Under the pieces are notes generated by a model. It was not told where the DNA came from and searched no databases. It saw only the letters and a list, made by a program, of their open reading frames with translations. A stretch of DNA of 64,000 nt, from positions 186,001 to 250,000 of the forward strand of contig NZ_CP015986.1 of assembly GCF_001658005.1 (NCBI RefSeq), given 5' to 3'. This DNA comes from Sphingobium sp. EP60837. GTDB lineage: Bacteria > Pseudomonadota > Alphaproteobacteria > Sphingomonadales > Sphingomonadaceae. This document shows, in pieces, positions 24,759 to 33,814 of the stretch (its first letter is position 1; the number at the start of each line of letters is the position of its first letter). The position numbers were made by a program, and so were the translations under genes.

Positions 24759-26168
24759 GTGGCCACCGCACCCGCCGCTCAGGCGCAGGATTATGTGATC
24801 GCCGACATCAGCCTTGCCGCTTTCGGCCGCAAGGAAATCGAGATCGCCGAAACCGAAATGCCCGGCCTGATGGCGCTTCGTCAGGAATTTGGCGCTGCCA
24901 AGCCGCTGAAGGGCGCGCGCATCACCGGATCGCTGCACATGACGATCCAGACCGCCGTGCTGATCGAAACGCTGGCCGAACTGGGCGCCGAGATCCGCTG
25001 GGCCTCGTGCAACATCTTCTCGACCCAGGACCATGCCGCCGCCGCCATCGCCGCGCGCGGCATCCCCGTCTTTGCCGTCAAGGGCGAGACGCTGGAAGAA
25101 TATTGGGACTATGTCATCCGCATCTTCGAATGGGGTGACACGACCTGCAACATGATCCTGGATGACGGCGGCGACGCCACCATGTTCGCTCTGTGGGGCG
25201 CGCGTGTCGAAGCTGGGGAAGAGCTGTTCACCCCCGGCAATGAGGAAGAAGAAATCTTCGTCGCGACGCTGAAGCGTTACCTCGCCGAGCGTCCGGGCTA
25301 CCTCACCAAGACCGTCGCCGCGATCAAGGGCGTCTCGGAAGAGACCACCACCGGCGTTCACCGCCTCTATGAACTGGCGAAGAAGGGCAAGCTTCCCTTC
25401 CCGGCGATCAACGTCAACGACAGCGTCACCAAGTCGAAGTTCGACAACCTCTACGGCTGCAAGGAATCGCTGGTCGACGCCATCCGTCGCGCCACCGACG
25501 TCATGCTGGCTGGCAAGGTCGCCGTGGTCGCTGGCTTCGGTGACGTGGGCAAGGGTTCGGCCGCCTCGCTCCGCAACGGCGGCGCCCGCGTGCTGGTGAC
25601 CGAAGTCGATCCGATCTGCGCGCTGCAGGCGGCGATGGAGGGCTATGAAGTCGTGACGATGGAAGAAGCGGCGACCCGCGCCGACATTTTCGTCACCGCG
25701 ACCGGCAATGAAGACGTCATCACCGTCGATCACATGCGCGCGATGAAGAACATGGCGATCGTCTGCAACATCGGCCACTTCGACAGCGAGATCCAGATCG
25801 CTGGGCTCAGCAACATGAAGTGGACGGAAATCAAGCCACAGGTCGATGAAGTCGAATTCGCTGACGGCAAGAAGATCATCGTCCTCGCCAAGGGCCGCCT
25901 TGTGAACCTGGGCTGCGCCACCGGCCACCCGAGCTTCGTCATGTCGTCCAGTTTCACCAATCAGGTGCTGGCGCAGATCGAACTGTGGACCAAGTCGGAC
26001 ACCTATAAGAACGACGTCTATGTGCTGCCCAAGCATCTGGACGAGAAGGTCGCCGCGCTTCACCTTGAAAAGCTGGGCGTGAAGCTGTCCAAGCTGACCC
26101 CCAAGCAGGCCGCCTATATCGGCGTGACCCAGGAAGGGCCATTCAAGCCGGACCATTACCGCTACTGA
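24759..26168 (+). CDS. ahcY: adenosylhomocysteinase
   Basis: Hydrolyses S-adenosylhomocysteine to adenosine and homocysteine, keeping methylation running. Present: [18 protein letters not shown], the NAD-binding motif [16 protein letters not shown], and the active-site block [17 protein letters not shown]. The C-terminal tail ends KPDHYRY, the conserved Lys/Tyr contributed to the neighbouring subunit. The start is GTG 24759, with TGGAG eight bases upstream; 469 residues. It is followed by a strong terminator, so it forms its own transcript. Confidence 0.97.
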   Translation: MATAPAAQAQDYVIADISLAAFGRKEIEIAETEMPGLMALRQEFGAAKPLKGARITGSLHMTIQTAVLIETLAELGAEIRWASCNIFSTQDHAAAAIAARGIPVFAVKGETLEEYWDYVIRIFEWGDTTCNMILDDGGDATMFALWGARVEAGEELFTPGNEEEEIFVATLKRYLAERPGYLTKTVAAIKGVSEETTTGVHRLYELAKKGKLPFPAINVNDSVTKSKFDNLYGCKESLVDAIRRATDVMLAGKVAVVAGFGDVGKGSAASLRNGGARVLVTEVDPICALQAAMEGYEVVTMEEAATRADIFVTATGNEDVITVDHMRAMKNMAIVCNIGHFDSEIQIAGLSNMKWTEIKPQVDEVEFADGKKIIVLAKGRLVNLGCATGHPSFVMSSSFTNQVLAQIELWTKSDTYKNDVYVLPKHLDEKVAALHLEKLGVKLSKLTPKQAAYIGVTQEGPFKPDHYRY

Positions 26169-26180
26169 GCGAACAGGGAA

Positions 26181-26205
26181 GGGGAGGCCAACGCCTCCCC
26201 TTTTT
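26181..26205 (+). terminator. intrinsic terminator of ahcY
   Basis: Perfect 8-bp stem GGGGAGGC/GCCTCCCC with loop CAAC followed by TTTTT, 12 bases after the stop. The remaining 150 bases to divL hold no gene that I can see. Confidence 0.92.
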
Positions 26206-26356
26206 GTTGGTGGCCGCCAGGAGTTGTGGCCGCGCCTCAAGCGTATCAATGATAATTCTTTCCCTCTGACCGCTTCACGCTGCCTGCGAGTTGGGTTAGT
26301 CCCCTGATAATCATGCAAAGGGGCTGGCAGGTCGTGACGAGGGGTAAGCAGACGCA

Positions 26357-28705
26357 ATGACGTCATTGACCCCTCTTGCCGCCACCATATTGGGAATCGT
26401 GCTCGCCGGATGGCTCGCCGCCGGCGTCTGGGCCTTATCGACGGGCCAACGCATGCGGCGAGAAGGGACGCAGGCGCAGGGCAAATTCGACCGCTTGTCG
26501 AGCCTTCTGGCATCCGCGCCCGCTGCGCCCGTCATTATCCATGCCGACGGCCGGATCGAAGCCGCAGATCGCCTGGCCAAATGGCTGGGCAAGGACCGTG
26601 TTCCCACTTTTGTCTCTGAACTGACCGCTTCCGATGGGGGCCTGGAACCAGAGGATGCCGCCGCCCTTGCGCAGGAAATCGCCGCCGCTCAGCGTGCCGG
26701 GCGCAGTTTCGCGCTGCCGGTCCGCGGCGAAGGTTCTTCGCGCCTGCTCCTTGTTCGTGGCGCGCCTGCGGGGCCGGTCCTGGCGGAGAGCGGCGGCGTG
26801 GTCCTCTGGATTTTCGACGCGACCGACAGCCAGTCCGAAATCCAGGCGTTGACGAGCAAGGTTGAGCAATTGCGTGACGCGCTGGAGGCGCTGGCTGGCC
26901 TAGTCGAAGCCGCACCCTTCCCGATGTGGCATCGCACCCCGGACATGCGTCTCAGCCTCGTCAACGCCGCTTATGTCCGTGCGGTGGACGGGGACAATGC
27001 GGCCGACGTTATCGCCCACGGCACGGAACTGGTAGAGGCGGTTGGCGGATTGAGCCCCGAAGCGGCGGCCGAACAGGCGCTTGCAGAAAGCCGCGCTGTA
27101 GAACGGATGGTGCCCGCCACCATCGATGGTGAGAGGCGCACGATGCGCGTCGTGGATGTGCCCCTGGGCGATGCTGGTGTCGCAGGTTTCGCGATGGACC
27201 AGAATGAACTGGAGCAGGCCCGCGTCGAGCATCGCCGCCTGGAAGACGCGCAGCGCGACTTGCTTGATCGTCTTTCCGCCGGCGTGGCGCGCTTCGGCCC
27301 GGACCGGACGCTGCGCTTCTGGAACCAGCCGTTCATGAGCCTGTTCGGCCTTGATCAGGACCATCTTGCCGACCAGCCGGTGTTCGAGCGCGTGCTGGAC
27401 CGCATGCGGGAAGCGCGCCGCCTGCCGGAACATCGCGACTTTCCCGCTTGGCGCGCGGAACGCCGCGAATGGTTCCTTTCGCCCGATCCCCGCGAGGAAA
27501 ACTGGCTGCTTGCCGACGGCACCCATTTACGCGTCTATGCCCAGCCGCTGCCGGACGGCGGCTTGCTCCTCATCTTCGAGGATCGCACCGAGCAGGTGCA
27601 GCTTTCCAGCGCGCGCGACACATTGCTGCGGGTCCGTACCGCGACCTTCGACAATCTGTTCGAGTCGATCGGCGTCTTTTCCTCCGACGGCCGCTTGTCT
27701 CTCTGGAACAGCCGGTTCCGCACGATCTGGGACATTTCCGAAGACCTGCTGGCCCAGCATCCGCGCATCGACGAACTGCTGCGCGCCGTTCAGTCGCGCC
27801 TAGCCAAGCCGCAACAGGCCAACCTCGTTCGCGAACTGGTTCGTGCGGCCACGGTTGAGCGTAAGCAGCGCGTCGGCCATGTCGGTTTTGCGGACGGCCG
27901 CATCTTCGAATTCGCCGCTATCCCGTTGCCTGATGGGAACGCGCTTTTCACCATGCTCGATGTCACCGACAGCCGCCGCGTCGAACAGGTGCTGCGCGAC
28001 CGCAACGAAGCACTGGAGCAGGCCGATCGGGTGAAGACGGCCTTCGTCACCAATATGAGCTACGAATTACGCACGCCCCTCACCACCATCGCGGGCTTCG
28101 CCGAGATGATGAGCGCAGGTTATGCGGGCGAGATCAGCGAGTCGGCGAAGGAATATGTCGATGGTATCTTGCAGAGCACCAACCGGCTCTCGATGCTGAT
28201 CGACAATGTTCTGGACCTGACCCAGGGCGAAGCGGGAACACTGCCGATTGATCGCAGTCCGGTCGATCTTGCCGAATTGGCGAAGGAAAGCGTCGCGCGC
28301 ATCAAGGGCGAAGCCACGGCTAAGGGGATAGACCTGGCCCTATCGCTTCATGAAACGCTGGGCCAAGTCGAAGGTGACCGCCGCAGGATCGGCCAGGCGC
28401 TCGACCACCTGCTGGAAAATGCCGTCTGCTACAGCGGGCGTGGCGCGCGCGTGCTGCTGCATGGCGATGGCAGCGAAGACAGCGCTCGGCTGGTCGTATC
28501 AGATAACGGTCCCGGCATCACGGTTCAGCGTCAGGCAAGCCTGTTCGATGCCGCTGCCCGTGCGGAGCAGGCGCGCAATGGAGAGAAGGCGGGTATCGGC
28601 CTGCCGCTGGCCAAGCAGTTGGCCGAAGCGCACGGCGGAAGCCTGCAACTTGTGTCCGAGCCGGGGCAGGGCACCATGGCCGTGATTGAGCTTCCCCGTG
28701 GCTGA
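26357..28705 (+). CDS. divL: DivL-type cell-cycle sensor kinase with Tyr in place of the phosphorylated His
   Basis: Membrane-anchored PAS histidine-kinase homologue. One N-terminal transmembrane helix (about residues 5-25) is followed by several PAS-like segments to about residue 540, then an HisKA domain whose H-box reads NMSYELRTPL: Tyr569 replaces the usual His. The ATPase domain is complete (N-box LLENAV, DNGPGI, GIGLPLAKQLAEAHGG). This substitution is the hallmark of Caulobacter DivL, which controls CckA and so CtrA in the cell cycle. The length (782) and the downstream neighbours tsaE and a phosphotransferase gene also fit. No strong ribosome site is seen. It overlaps tsaE. Confidence 0.9.
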   Translation: MTSLTPLAATILGIVLAGWLAAGVWALSTGQRMRREGTQAQGKFDRLSSLLASAPAAPVIIHADGRIEAADRLAKWLGKDRVPTFVSELTASDGGLEPEDAAALAQEIAAAQRAGRSFALPVRGEGSSRLLLVRGAPAGPVLAESGGVVLWIFDATDSQSEIQALTSKVEQLRDALEALAGLVEAAPFPMWHRTPDMRLSLVNAAYVRAVDGDNAADVIAHGTELVEAVGGLSPEAAAEQALAESRAVERMVPATIDGERRTMRVVDVPLGDAGVAGFAMDQNELEQARVEHRRLEDAQRDLLDRLSAGVARFGPDRTLRFWNQPFMSLFGLDQDHLADQPVFERVLDRMREARRLPEHRDFPAWRAERREWFLSPDPREENWLLADGTHLRVYAQPLPDGGLLLIFEDRTEQVQLSSARDTLLRVRTATFDNLFESIGVFSSDGRLSLWNSRFRTIWDISEDLLAQHPRIDELLRAVQSRLAKPQQANLVRELVRAATVERKQRVGHVGFADGRIFEFAAIPLPDGNALFTMLDVTDSRRVEQVLRDRNEALEQADRVKTAFVTNMSYELRTPLTTIAGFAEMMSAGYAGEISESAKEYVDGILQSTNRLSMLIDNVLDLTQGEAGTLPIDRSPVDLAELAKESVARIKGEATAKGIDLALSLHETLGQVEGDRRRIGQALDHLLENAVCYSGRGARVLLHGDGSEDSARLVVSDNGPGITVQRQASLFDAAARAEQARNGEKAGIGLPLAKQLAEAHGGSLQLVSEPGQGTMAVIELPRG

Positions 28706-29156
28706 ACCGGCCGTCGCCTTGGCGAATGAAGCGGACATGCTGGCGCTCGGCCGCCGCCTCGCCGATCTGGCGCGCATTGGCGACGTCATCGCGCTGGAAG
28801 GCGGCCTCGGAGCGGGCAAGACGACGCTGGCGCGCGGAATATTGGAAGGGCTGGGCCTCGAAGGGGAAGCTCCGAGCCCCAGCTTCGCCATCGTCCAGCC
28901 CTATGACGTGCCCGAAGTGAAGCTGCCCGTCGCTCATGTCGATCTCTATCGTTTGGATCATGCGGAGGAAGCGGAGGAGCTGGCGCTCGATGACTATCTC
29001 ATGGACAGTCTGCTGATCGTCGAATGGCCCGACCGTTTGGGTCCGGACACCTGGCCCGATGCGCTGCGGCTCCACATCGACATCGAACCCAACGGCGCTC
29101 GGCGCTTGACAGCGCGCGTGCCGGACGCTTGGACGGAGCGATGGTCGCAGATATGA
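28698..29156 (+). CDS. tsaE: tRNA threonylcarbamoyladenosine biosynthesis ATPase TsaE
   Basis: P-loop ATPase needed for the t6A37 modification of ANN-decoding tRNAs. Walker A LEGGLGAGKTTLARGIL, PSPSFAIVQPY and VAHVDLYRLDHAEE are family motifs; about 152 residues. GTG 28698 is the chosen start, overlapping divL by eight bases; a TTG at 28686 is possible. It is translationally coupled to divL and to the kinase gene that follows. Confidence 0.92.
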   Translation: MAEPAVALANEADMLALGRRLADLARIGDVIALEGGLGAGKTTLARGILEGLGLEGEAPSPSFAIVQPYDVPEVKLPVAHVDLYRLDHAEEAEELALDDYLMDSLLIVEWPDRLGPDTWPDALRLHIDIEPNGARRLTARVPDAWTERWSQI

Positions 29157-30139
29157 TCCCGCCCGCCGCCGCTCCCGCGTTCCTCTCAGCTGCAGGGTGG
29201 GAGCGTGCGGCGATCGTTCCGCTGGCGGGTGACGCCTCTTTTCGCCGCTATTTCCGCGTCGTCGATGGCGCCCGCCGCGCCGTGCTGATGGATGCGCCGC
29301 CGCCTCATGAGGATCCGCGTCCCTTCATCGCCATTGCCGAGCATCTGGTGGGGCAGGGTTTTGCAGCACCCGCCATCCTGGCGCGCGATCTTGATGAAGG
29401 CTTGGTGCTTATCGAGGATTTCGGCGACCTGCGGGTCAAGGAACATCTGGACGATCGTCCCGTCGATGAGGTCGAGGTTTATACGCGCGCCGTCGAACTG
29501 CTCGCCGACCTCCACCGCCTGCCCGCCGCAGACTTGCCGCCCTACGACCGCGAAGTGTATCAGCGGGAGGCTGGCCTGCTCACCGAATGGTATTGCCCGG
29601 CCATCGGTCTGCCCGTGAATGCGGACGCCTATGTTCGCGCATGGGACGCTGTGTTGCCGATCGTCGAACAGTCCGCCAGTTCCAGGGTCACCGTGCTGCG
29701 TGACTATCATGCCGAAAACATCATGCTGATCGATCGGCCTGAAGCACGCGGCCTGGGCCTTCTCGACTTCCAGGACGCGCTGGCGGGCCATCCAGCCTAT
29801 GATCTTGTGTCGCTGCTCCAGGACGCCCGGCGCGATGTGCCGCCGGCCGTAGAAGCTGCGATGCTCGACCATTATCGCGTGATCGCCAATCCGCCAGCCG
29901 ACTTCGACGCCGCCTATGCAGTCCTTGGCGCTCAGCGCAATGCGAAGATCATCGGTATCTTCACCCGCCTTTGGAAGCGTGACGGAAAGCCGCGCTATCT
30001 TTCCTTCCTGCCCCGCATGTGGGACTTGCTGGAGCGCGATCTCGCCCATCCCGCCCTTGCGCCGGTCGCAGAATGGTTTGCCGGGAATATCCCGGCAGAC
30101 AAGCGCCATGCCGCTCTTCAGGATCAGGCCCCGGCATGA
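29153..30139 (+). CDS. amgK: N-acetylmuramate/N-acetylglucosamine anomeric kinase AmgK
   Basis: Aminoglycoside-phosphotransferase-fold sugar kinase; AmgK phosphorylates MurNAc (and GlcNAc) at C1 in peptidoglycan recycling. The catalytic loop RDYHAENIM (DxHxxN) and the metal-binding LLDFQDALAGHPAYDL are clear, and the N-terminal GDASFRRYFRV is the family nucleotide loop. It is followed immediately by the matching uridylyltransferase, which makes the assignment much firmer than the fold alone. The start ATG 29153 overlaps the tsaE stop (ATGA); ATG 29141 is an alternative. 328 residues. Confidence 0.88.
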   Translation: MIPPAAAPAFLSAAGWERAAIVPLAGDASFRRYFRVVDGARRAVLMDAPPPHEDPRPFIAIAEHLVGQGFAAPAILARDLDEGLVLIEDFGDLRVKEHLDDRPVDEVEVYTRAVELLADLHRLPAADLPPYDREVYQREAGLLTEWYCPAIGLPVNADAYVRAWDAVLPIVEQSASSRVTVLRDYHAENIMLIDRPEARGLGLLDFQDALAGHPAYDLVSLLQDARRDVPPAVEAAMLDHYRVIANPPADFDAAYAVLGAQRNAKIIGIFTRLWKRDGKPRYLSFLPRMWDLLERDLAHPALAPVAEWFAGNIPADKRHAALQDQAPA

Positions 30140-30846
30140 TCGACACGGCAATGCTGATGGCGGCAGGGCTCGGCAAGCGGATGCGTCCGCTCACGGCGAC
30201 CCGGCCAAAGCCGCTGGTCAAGGTTGCAGGCAAGCCCTTGATGGATCATGCGCTCGCCCGGCTTGCGGCGGGTGGGGTCCGCAAGGTCGTGGTGAACGTC
30301 CATTATCTCGCCGACACCGTGGAGGCGCATCTGCATGCGCAATGCAACGGCATGCAGGTGCTGATTTCCGACGAGCGGGCCAAGCTGCTGGAGACGGGCG
30401 GGGGGCTCATCCATGCCCGGCACCTGCTTGGGGACAAGCCCTTCTTTTGCGCCAATAGCGACAATCTGTGGATCGACGGCCCGCAGGAAACATTGGGCAT
30501 GATGCAGCGCCTGTGGGACCCCGATCGGATGGATGCGCTGCTGTTGCTGGTGCCGCTGGCCAGAGCGCACTGTCATACGGGTCCTGGTGACTTCCACATG
30601 GACGCAACCGGCCATCTCAGCCGGCGCAAACCCGCCCATGTCGCGCCCTTCGTTTTTACAGGTGTGCAGATCCTCTCGCCCAGCCTGCTGGTCGATCCGC
30701 CATCGGACGTCTTCTCCACCAACATTTTCTGGAATCGGGCCATAGAGGCGGGCCGTCTCTATGGCGTATCGCACCAGGGCCTCTGGTTCGATGTCGGCAC
30801 GCCGCGCGCCATTCCGATTGTAGAGTCTATGCTCGCTCATGGGTGA
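30136..30846 (+). CDS. murU: MurNAc-1-phosphate uridylyltransferase MurU
   Basis: Nucleotidyltransferase that turns MurNAc-1-phosphate into UDP-MurNAc, so the cell bypasses MurA, the fosfomycin target. The signature MLMAAGLGKRMRPLTATRPK with KPLVKVAGKPLMDH is at the N-terminus, ANSDNLW carries the metal-binding Asp, and the C-terminal FDVGTPRAI is conserved. 236 residues. Its ATG overlaps the amgK stop (ATGA), and its own end overlaps addB by eight bases. Confidence 0.9.
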   Translation: MIDTAMLMAAGLGKRMRPLTATRPKPLVKVAGKPLMDHALARLAAGGVRKVVVNVHYLADTVEAHLHAQCNGMQVLISDERAKLLETGGGLIHARHLLGDKPFFCANSDNLWIDGPQETLGMMQRLWDPDRMDALLLLVPLARAHCHTGPGDFHMDATGHLSRRKPAHVAPFVFTGVQILSPSLLVDPPSDVFSTNIFWNRAIEAGRLYGVSHQGLWFDVGTPRAIPIVESMLAHG

Positions 30847-33814
30847 TCGCACCCGGCCTGCGTTGTTTAACATCCCGGCGCACCGTGCCTTCTCCGACGC
30901 GCTGGCCGCAGGCATCATCGCCCAGCATGGGGGCGACGCCATGGCTTTGGCACAGGGCATGATCCTGCTGCCGACCAACCGCGCCATCCGCGCGGTCAGC
31001 GACGCCTTTGTCCGCCGGTCAGGCGGTGGATTGCTGCTGCCGCGACTGGTCGCGATCGGTGATCCGGACCTGGGAGAGCAGGCCGGCGGGGCGCTCGATC
31101 CGCTGGGCGAGGGGGAAGCGATCCCGCCCGCGATCGCGCCGATGCGGCGGCAAATGATCCTGGCCCGTATGGTGCAGCAGGCGTCCAGCCCGCCCATCGA
31201 TGCGGCCCAGGCGATCAAGCTCGGACAGGCGCTCGGCGCCGTGCTCGACCAGATGCAGGTGGAGCGGGTGCCCGTCACGGCGCTCGGCGATCTGTCCCTT
31301 TCCGACGAGCTTTCCGGCCACTGGCAGCGATCGCTCGATCTCTTTTCCATCCTCATCCGTCGCTGGCCGGAGGAACTTGCCCGGCTCGGCCTCATCGACC
31401 TTGCCGATCGGCGCAATCGCTTATTTGATCGACTGGCTGCGCGCTGGGGCGAGGAGTCGCCGTCTGGCTTCGTCATCGCCGCAGGGATTGCGACAACAGC
31501 GCCCGCCGTCGCCAGCCTCCTCCGGCAGATCGCAATTCTGCCGCGCGGCAGTGTCGTGTTCGCCGGGCTGGATCAGGAAATGGACGATGTGGCCTGGGAC
31601 GCGATCGGCCCATACCCAGCGGACCCGATCACAGGCCGTGCCCCGGCAGGGCATGAAAGCCACCCCCAATATGCCCTGAAGCGTCTGCTCGACCGGATGA
31701 GCGCGACGCGCGACGATGTGGCGCTGTGGCGCTGGGGCAGCGAGCATGACGCGCGGGCAGTCCGCAACCGCAACATCTCGAACGCGATGTTGCCTCCCCG
31801 CCTCACCAGCCGCTGGCGCGATCTCAAGACGGCCGACCGTTCGCTCGCTGGGGTGGAGGCGCTGGAAGTGGCGACACCCGGTGAGGAAGCGCAGGCAATC
31901 GCTATAGCGTTGCGCGAAGCCATCGAGACGCCGGGCCGCACCGCAGCCTTGGTCACCCCCGACCGTCAACTCGCGACTCGTGTCTCCGCCCACCTGGCGC
32001 GATGGGGCATCGCGGCCGATGATTCCGCTGGTCTGCCACTGTCGCGCCTGCCGCCCGGCACGTTGCTCATCGCTCTTGCCGAAGCGGTGGCGGAACGCTT
32101 CGCGCCCGTTGCCATGCTGACATTGCTGAAACATCCGCTGGTGATGCGCGGCGATCAGCGTTTGCCTTGGCTGGAGGGCGTGCGCGGGCTGGATTTATTG
32201 CTCCGCGGTCCGCGTCCTCCCGCTGGACTCCAAGGCATCGACATTTTGCTCGCCGCGCGGGAGGGAGAGGACCGCCAGCGCAACCTGCGCGCGCAAGTGC
32301 TGCAATGGTGGCAGACAGCCCGCGCGCTGCTCCTTCCCTTGGAGCAGGTCTTCACTACCGCTCCGTCCTTCTCGGCTCAACTCGCCGCGATCCGGGAGCA
32401 GGCCGGGATATTGACCGGCGACGCAGTCTGGTCGGGCGTCCAGGGCCGCGCCGCCGCCGATCTTTTCGCCGAAATGGAGCAGGCCGCCGCTGAAGGGCCG
32501 CAGCAGGCAGATGTCCGCTCGCTCCCGACCCTCCTCGACCATATGCTCGGCGGCCTGTCCATCCGTCCGGTGCAAGGCGGCCATCCCCGTATCGCCATCT
32601 TGGGTCTCATCGAGGCGCAGCTTGTGCAGGCTGACGTCATGATCCTGGGGGGCCTCAACGAAGGCACTTGGCCTGGCCTGCCATCGCCCGACCCCTGGCT
32701 CGCTCCCCGGATCAGGCGGGAGCTTGGCCTTCCGGGGCTTGAGAGCCGTATCGGGCGCGCTGCCCATGACTTTGCGAGCGCGCTCGGCGCTCCCCATGTC
32801 CTCATCACCCGCGCCAGAAGAGGTACGGGAGGACCTGCTGTCGCCTCCCGCTTCTGGCTGCGGCTAAAGGCCATGGCGGGGCCTCAGTGGAAGAGCGCGG
32901 ACCGCTACGCCGCGCTCGCGCAGGCGCTCGACCGTCCAACCAGCCACAAGCCCAGCCGCCGTCCGGCGCCAGTTCCGCCCGGGTCCGTCCGCCCAAAGCT
33001 GATCGCCGTCACCGACGTCGATCGCCTGAAAGCGGATCCCTACGCCTTCTACGCCAAGCGCATCCTGCGGCTGAACCGCCTCGATCCGATCGATGCCGAC
33101 GCGGGGCCGGCATGGCGGGGCACAGCCGTTCATGAAATTCTCCAGCGGTGGGCCGAGGCTGGGCGTCGCGACCCGGCTGATCTTGAAGCTCGTGCCCGCG
33201 CCATGTTCGACCGGCCCGATGTTCACCCGCTGCTCAAGGCCCTGTGGCAACCCCGTCTTATCGAAGCGATCCGATGGATCGCTGTGGAGGTCGCCGCCGA
33301 TCAGGCCGCGGGCCGCACGATCCTAGCCGTGGAAACCGACGGCCGCGCCGATATCGCTGGCGTCACCCTGACAGGCAAGGCCGATCGGATCGATCGCATG
33401 CCGGGCGGCTCGCTCGCCATCGTCGATTACAAGACGGGCAAGCCCCCCAGCGCCAAACAGGTGAAGGCAGGCTATTCGCTGCAATTGGGCCTGCTCGGCT
33501 TGATTGCGGAGCAGGGCGGCTTCCCTGCAATCGATAGTGCGCAGACGGCAGGCTGTTTCGAATATTGGTCGCTCGCCAAGAAGAATGACGCATTCGGTTA
33601 TCGGGACAGCCCGGTTGATCCGATGGGCAAGCGCGACAAGATCGTGACGGCCGACTTCACCTCCTTCGTCCATGCCCGGTTCGAGGAGGTGGCTGGCGCT
33701 TATCTCACCGGCCAGGCTCCCTTCGACGCGCAGGTAAATCCTGAAGTGGCCAGCTATGGCGATTATGACCAGTTGATGCGGCTGGAAGAATGGTATGGGC
33801 GCGACGATGGCTAG
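30839..33814 (+). CDS. addB: double-strand break repair protein AddB
   Basis: Nuclease/helicase-like subunit of AddAB, which resects DNA ends for RecA. The N-terminal half is a degenerate helicase fold without a canonical Walker A. The C-terminal PD-(D/E)xK nuclease has IVDYKTGK near residue 862 with GYSLQLGLLG following. The whole 991-residue protein contains a single Cys, so it cannot hold the four-Cys Fe-S staple known from Bacillus AddB; this fits the alphaproteobacterial form. It starts within the end of murU (8-base overlap) and overlaps addA likewise. Confidence 0.93.
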   Translation: MGDRTRPALFNIPAHRAFSDALAAGIIAQHGGDAMALAQGMILLPTNRAIRAVSDAFVRRSGGGLLLPRLVAIGDPDLGEQAGGALDPLGEGEAIPPAIAPMRRQMILARMVQQASSPPIDAAQAIKLGQALGAVLDQMQVERVPVTALGDLSLSDELSGHWQRSLDLFSILIRRWPEELARLGLIDLADRRNRLFDRLAARWGEESPSGFVIAAGIATTAPAVASLLRQIAILPRGSVVFAGLDQEMDDVAWDAIGPYPADPITGRAPAGHESHPQYALKRLLDRMSATRDDVALWRWGSEHDARAVRNRNISNAMLPPRLTSRWRDLKTADRSLAGVEALEVATPGEEAQAIAIALREAIETPGRTAALVTPDRQLATRVSAHLARWGIAADDSAGLPLSRLPPGTLLIALAEAVAERFAPVAMLTLLKHPLVMRGDQRLPWLEGVRGLDLLLRGPRPPAGLQGIDILLAAREGEDRQRNLRAQVLQWWQTARALLLPLEQVFTTAPSFSAQLAAIREQAGILTGDAVWSGVQGRAAADLFAEMEQAAAEGPQQADVRSLPTLLDHMLGGLSIRPVQGGHPRIAILGLIEAQLVQADVMILGGLNEGTWPGLPSPDPWLAPRIRRELGLPGLESRIGRAAHDFASALGAPHVLITRARRGTGGPAVASRFWLRLKAMAGPQWKSADRYAALAQALDRPTSHKPSRRPAPVPPGSVRPKLIAVTDVDRLKADPYAFYAKRILRLNRLDPIDADAGPAWRGTAVHEILQRWAEAGRRDPADLEARARAMFDRPDVHPLLKALWQPRLIEAIRWIAVEVAADQAAGRTILAVETDGRADIAGVTLTGKADRIDRMPGGSLAIVDYKTGKPPSAKQVKAGYSLQLGLLGLIAEQGGFPAIDSAQTAGCFEYWSLAKKNDAFGYRDSPVDPMGKRDKIVTADFTSFVHARFEEVAGAYLTGQAPFDAQVNPEVASYGDYDQLMRLEEWYGRDDG

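Noticed and set aside
24510..26513. 667-residue minus-strand open frame opposite ahcY
   Set aside because: Shadow of the GC-rich codon pattern of ahcY: His/Arg/Asp-rich, no recognisable domain, no start signal. The long minus-strand frames opposite addA (34281-36311) and secA (39878-41938) were rejected for the same reason.
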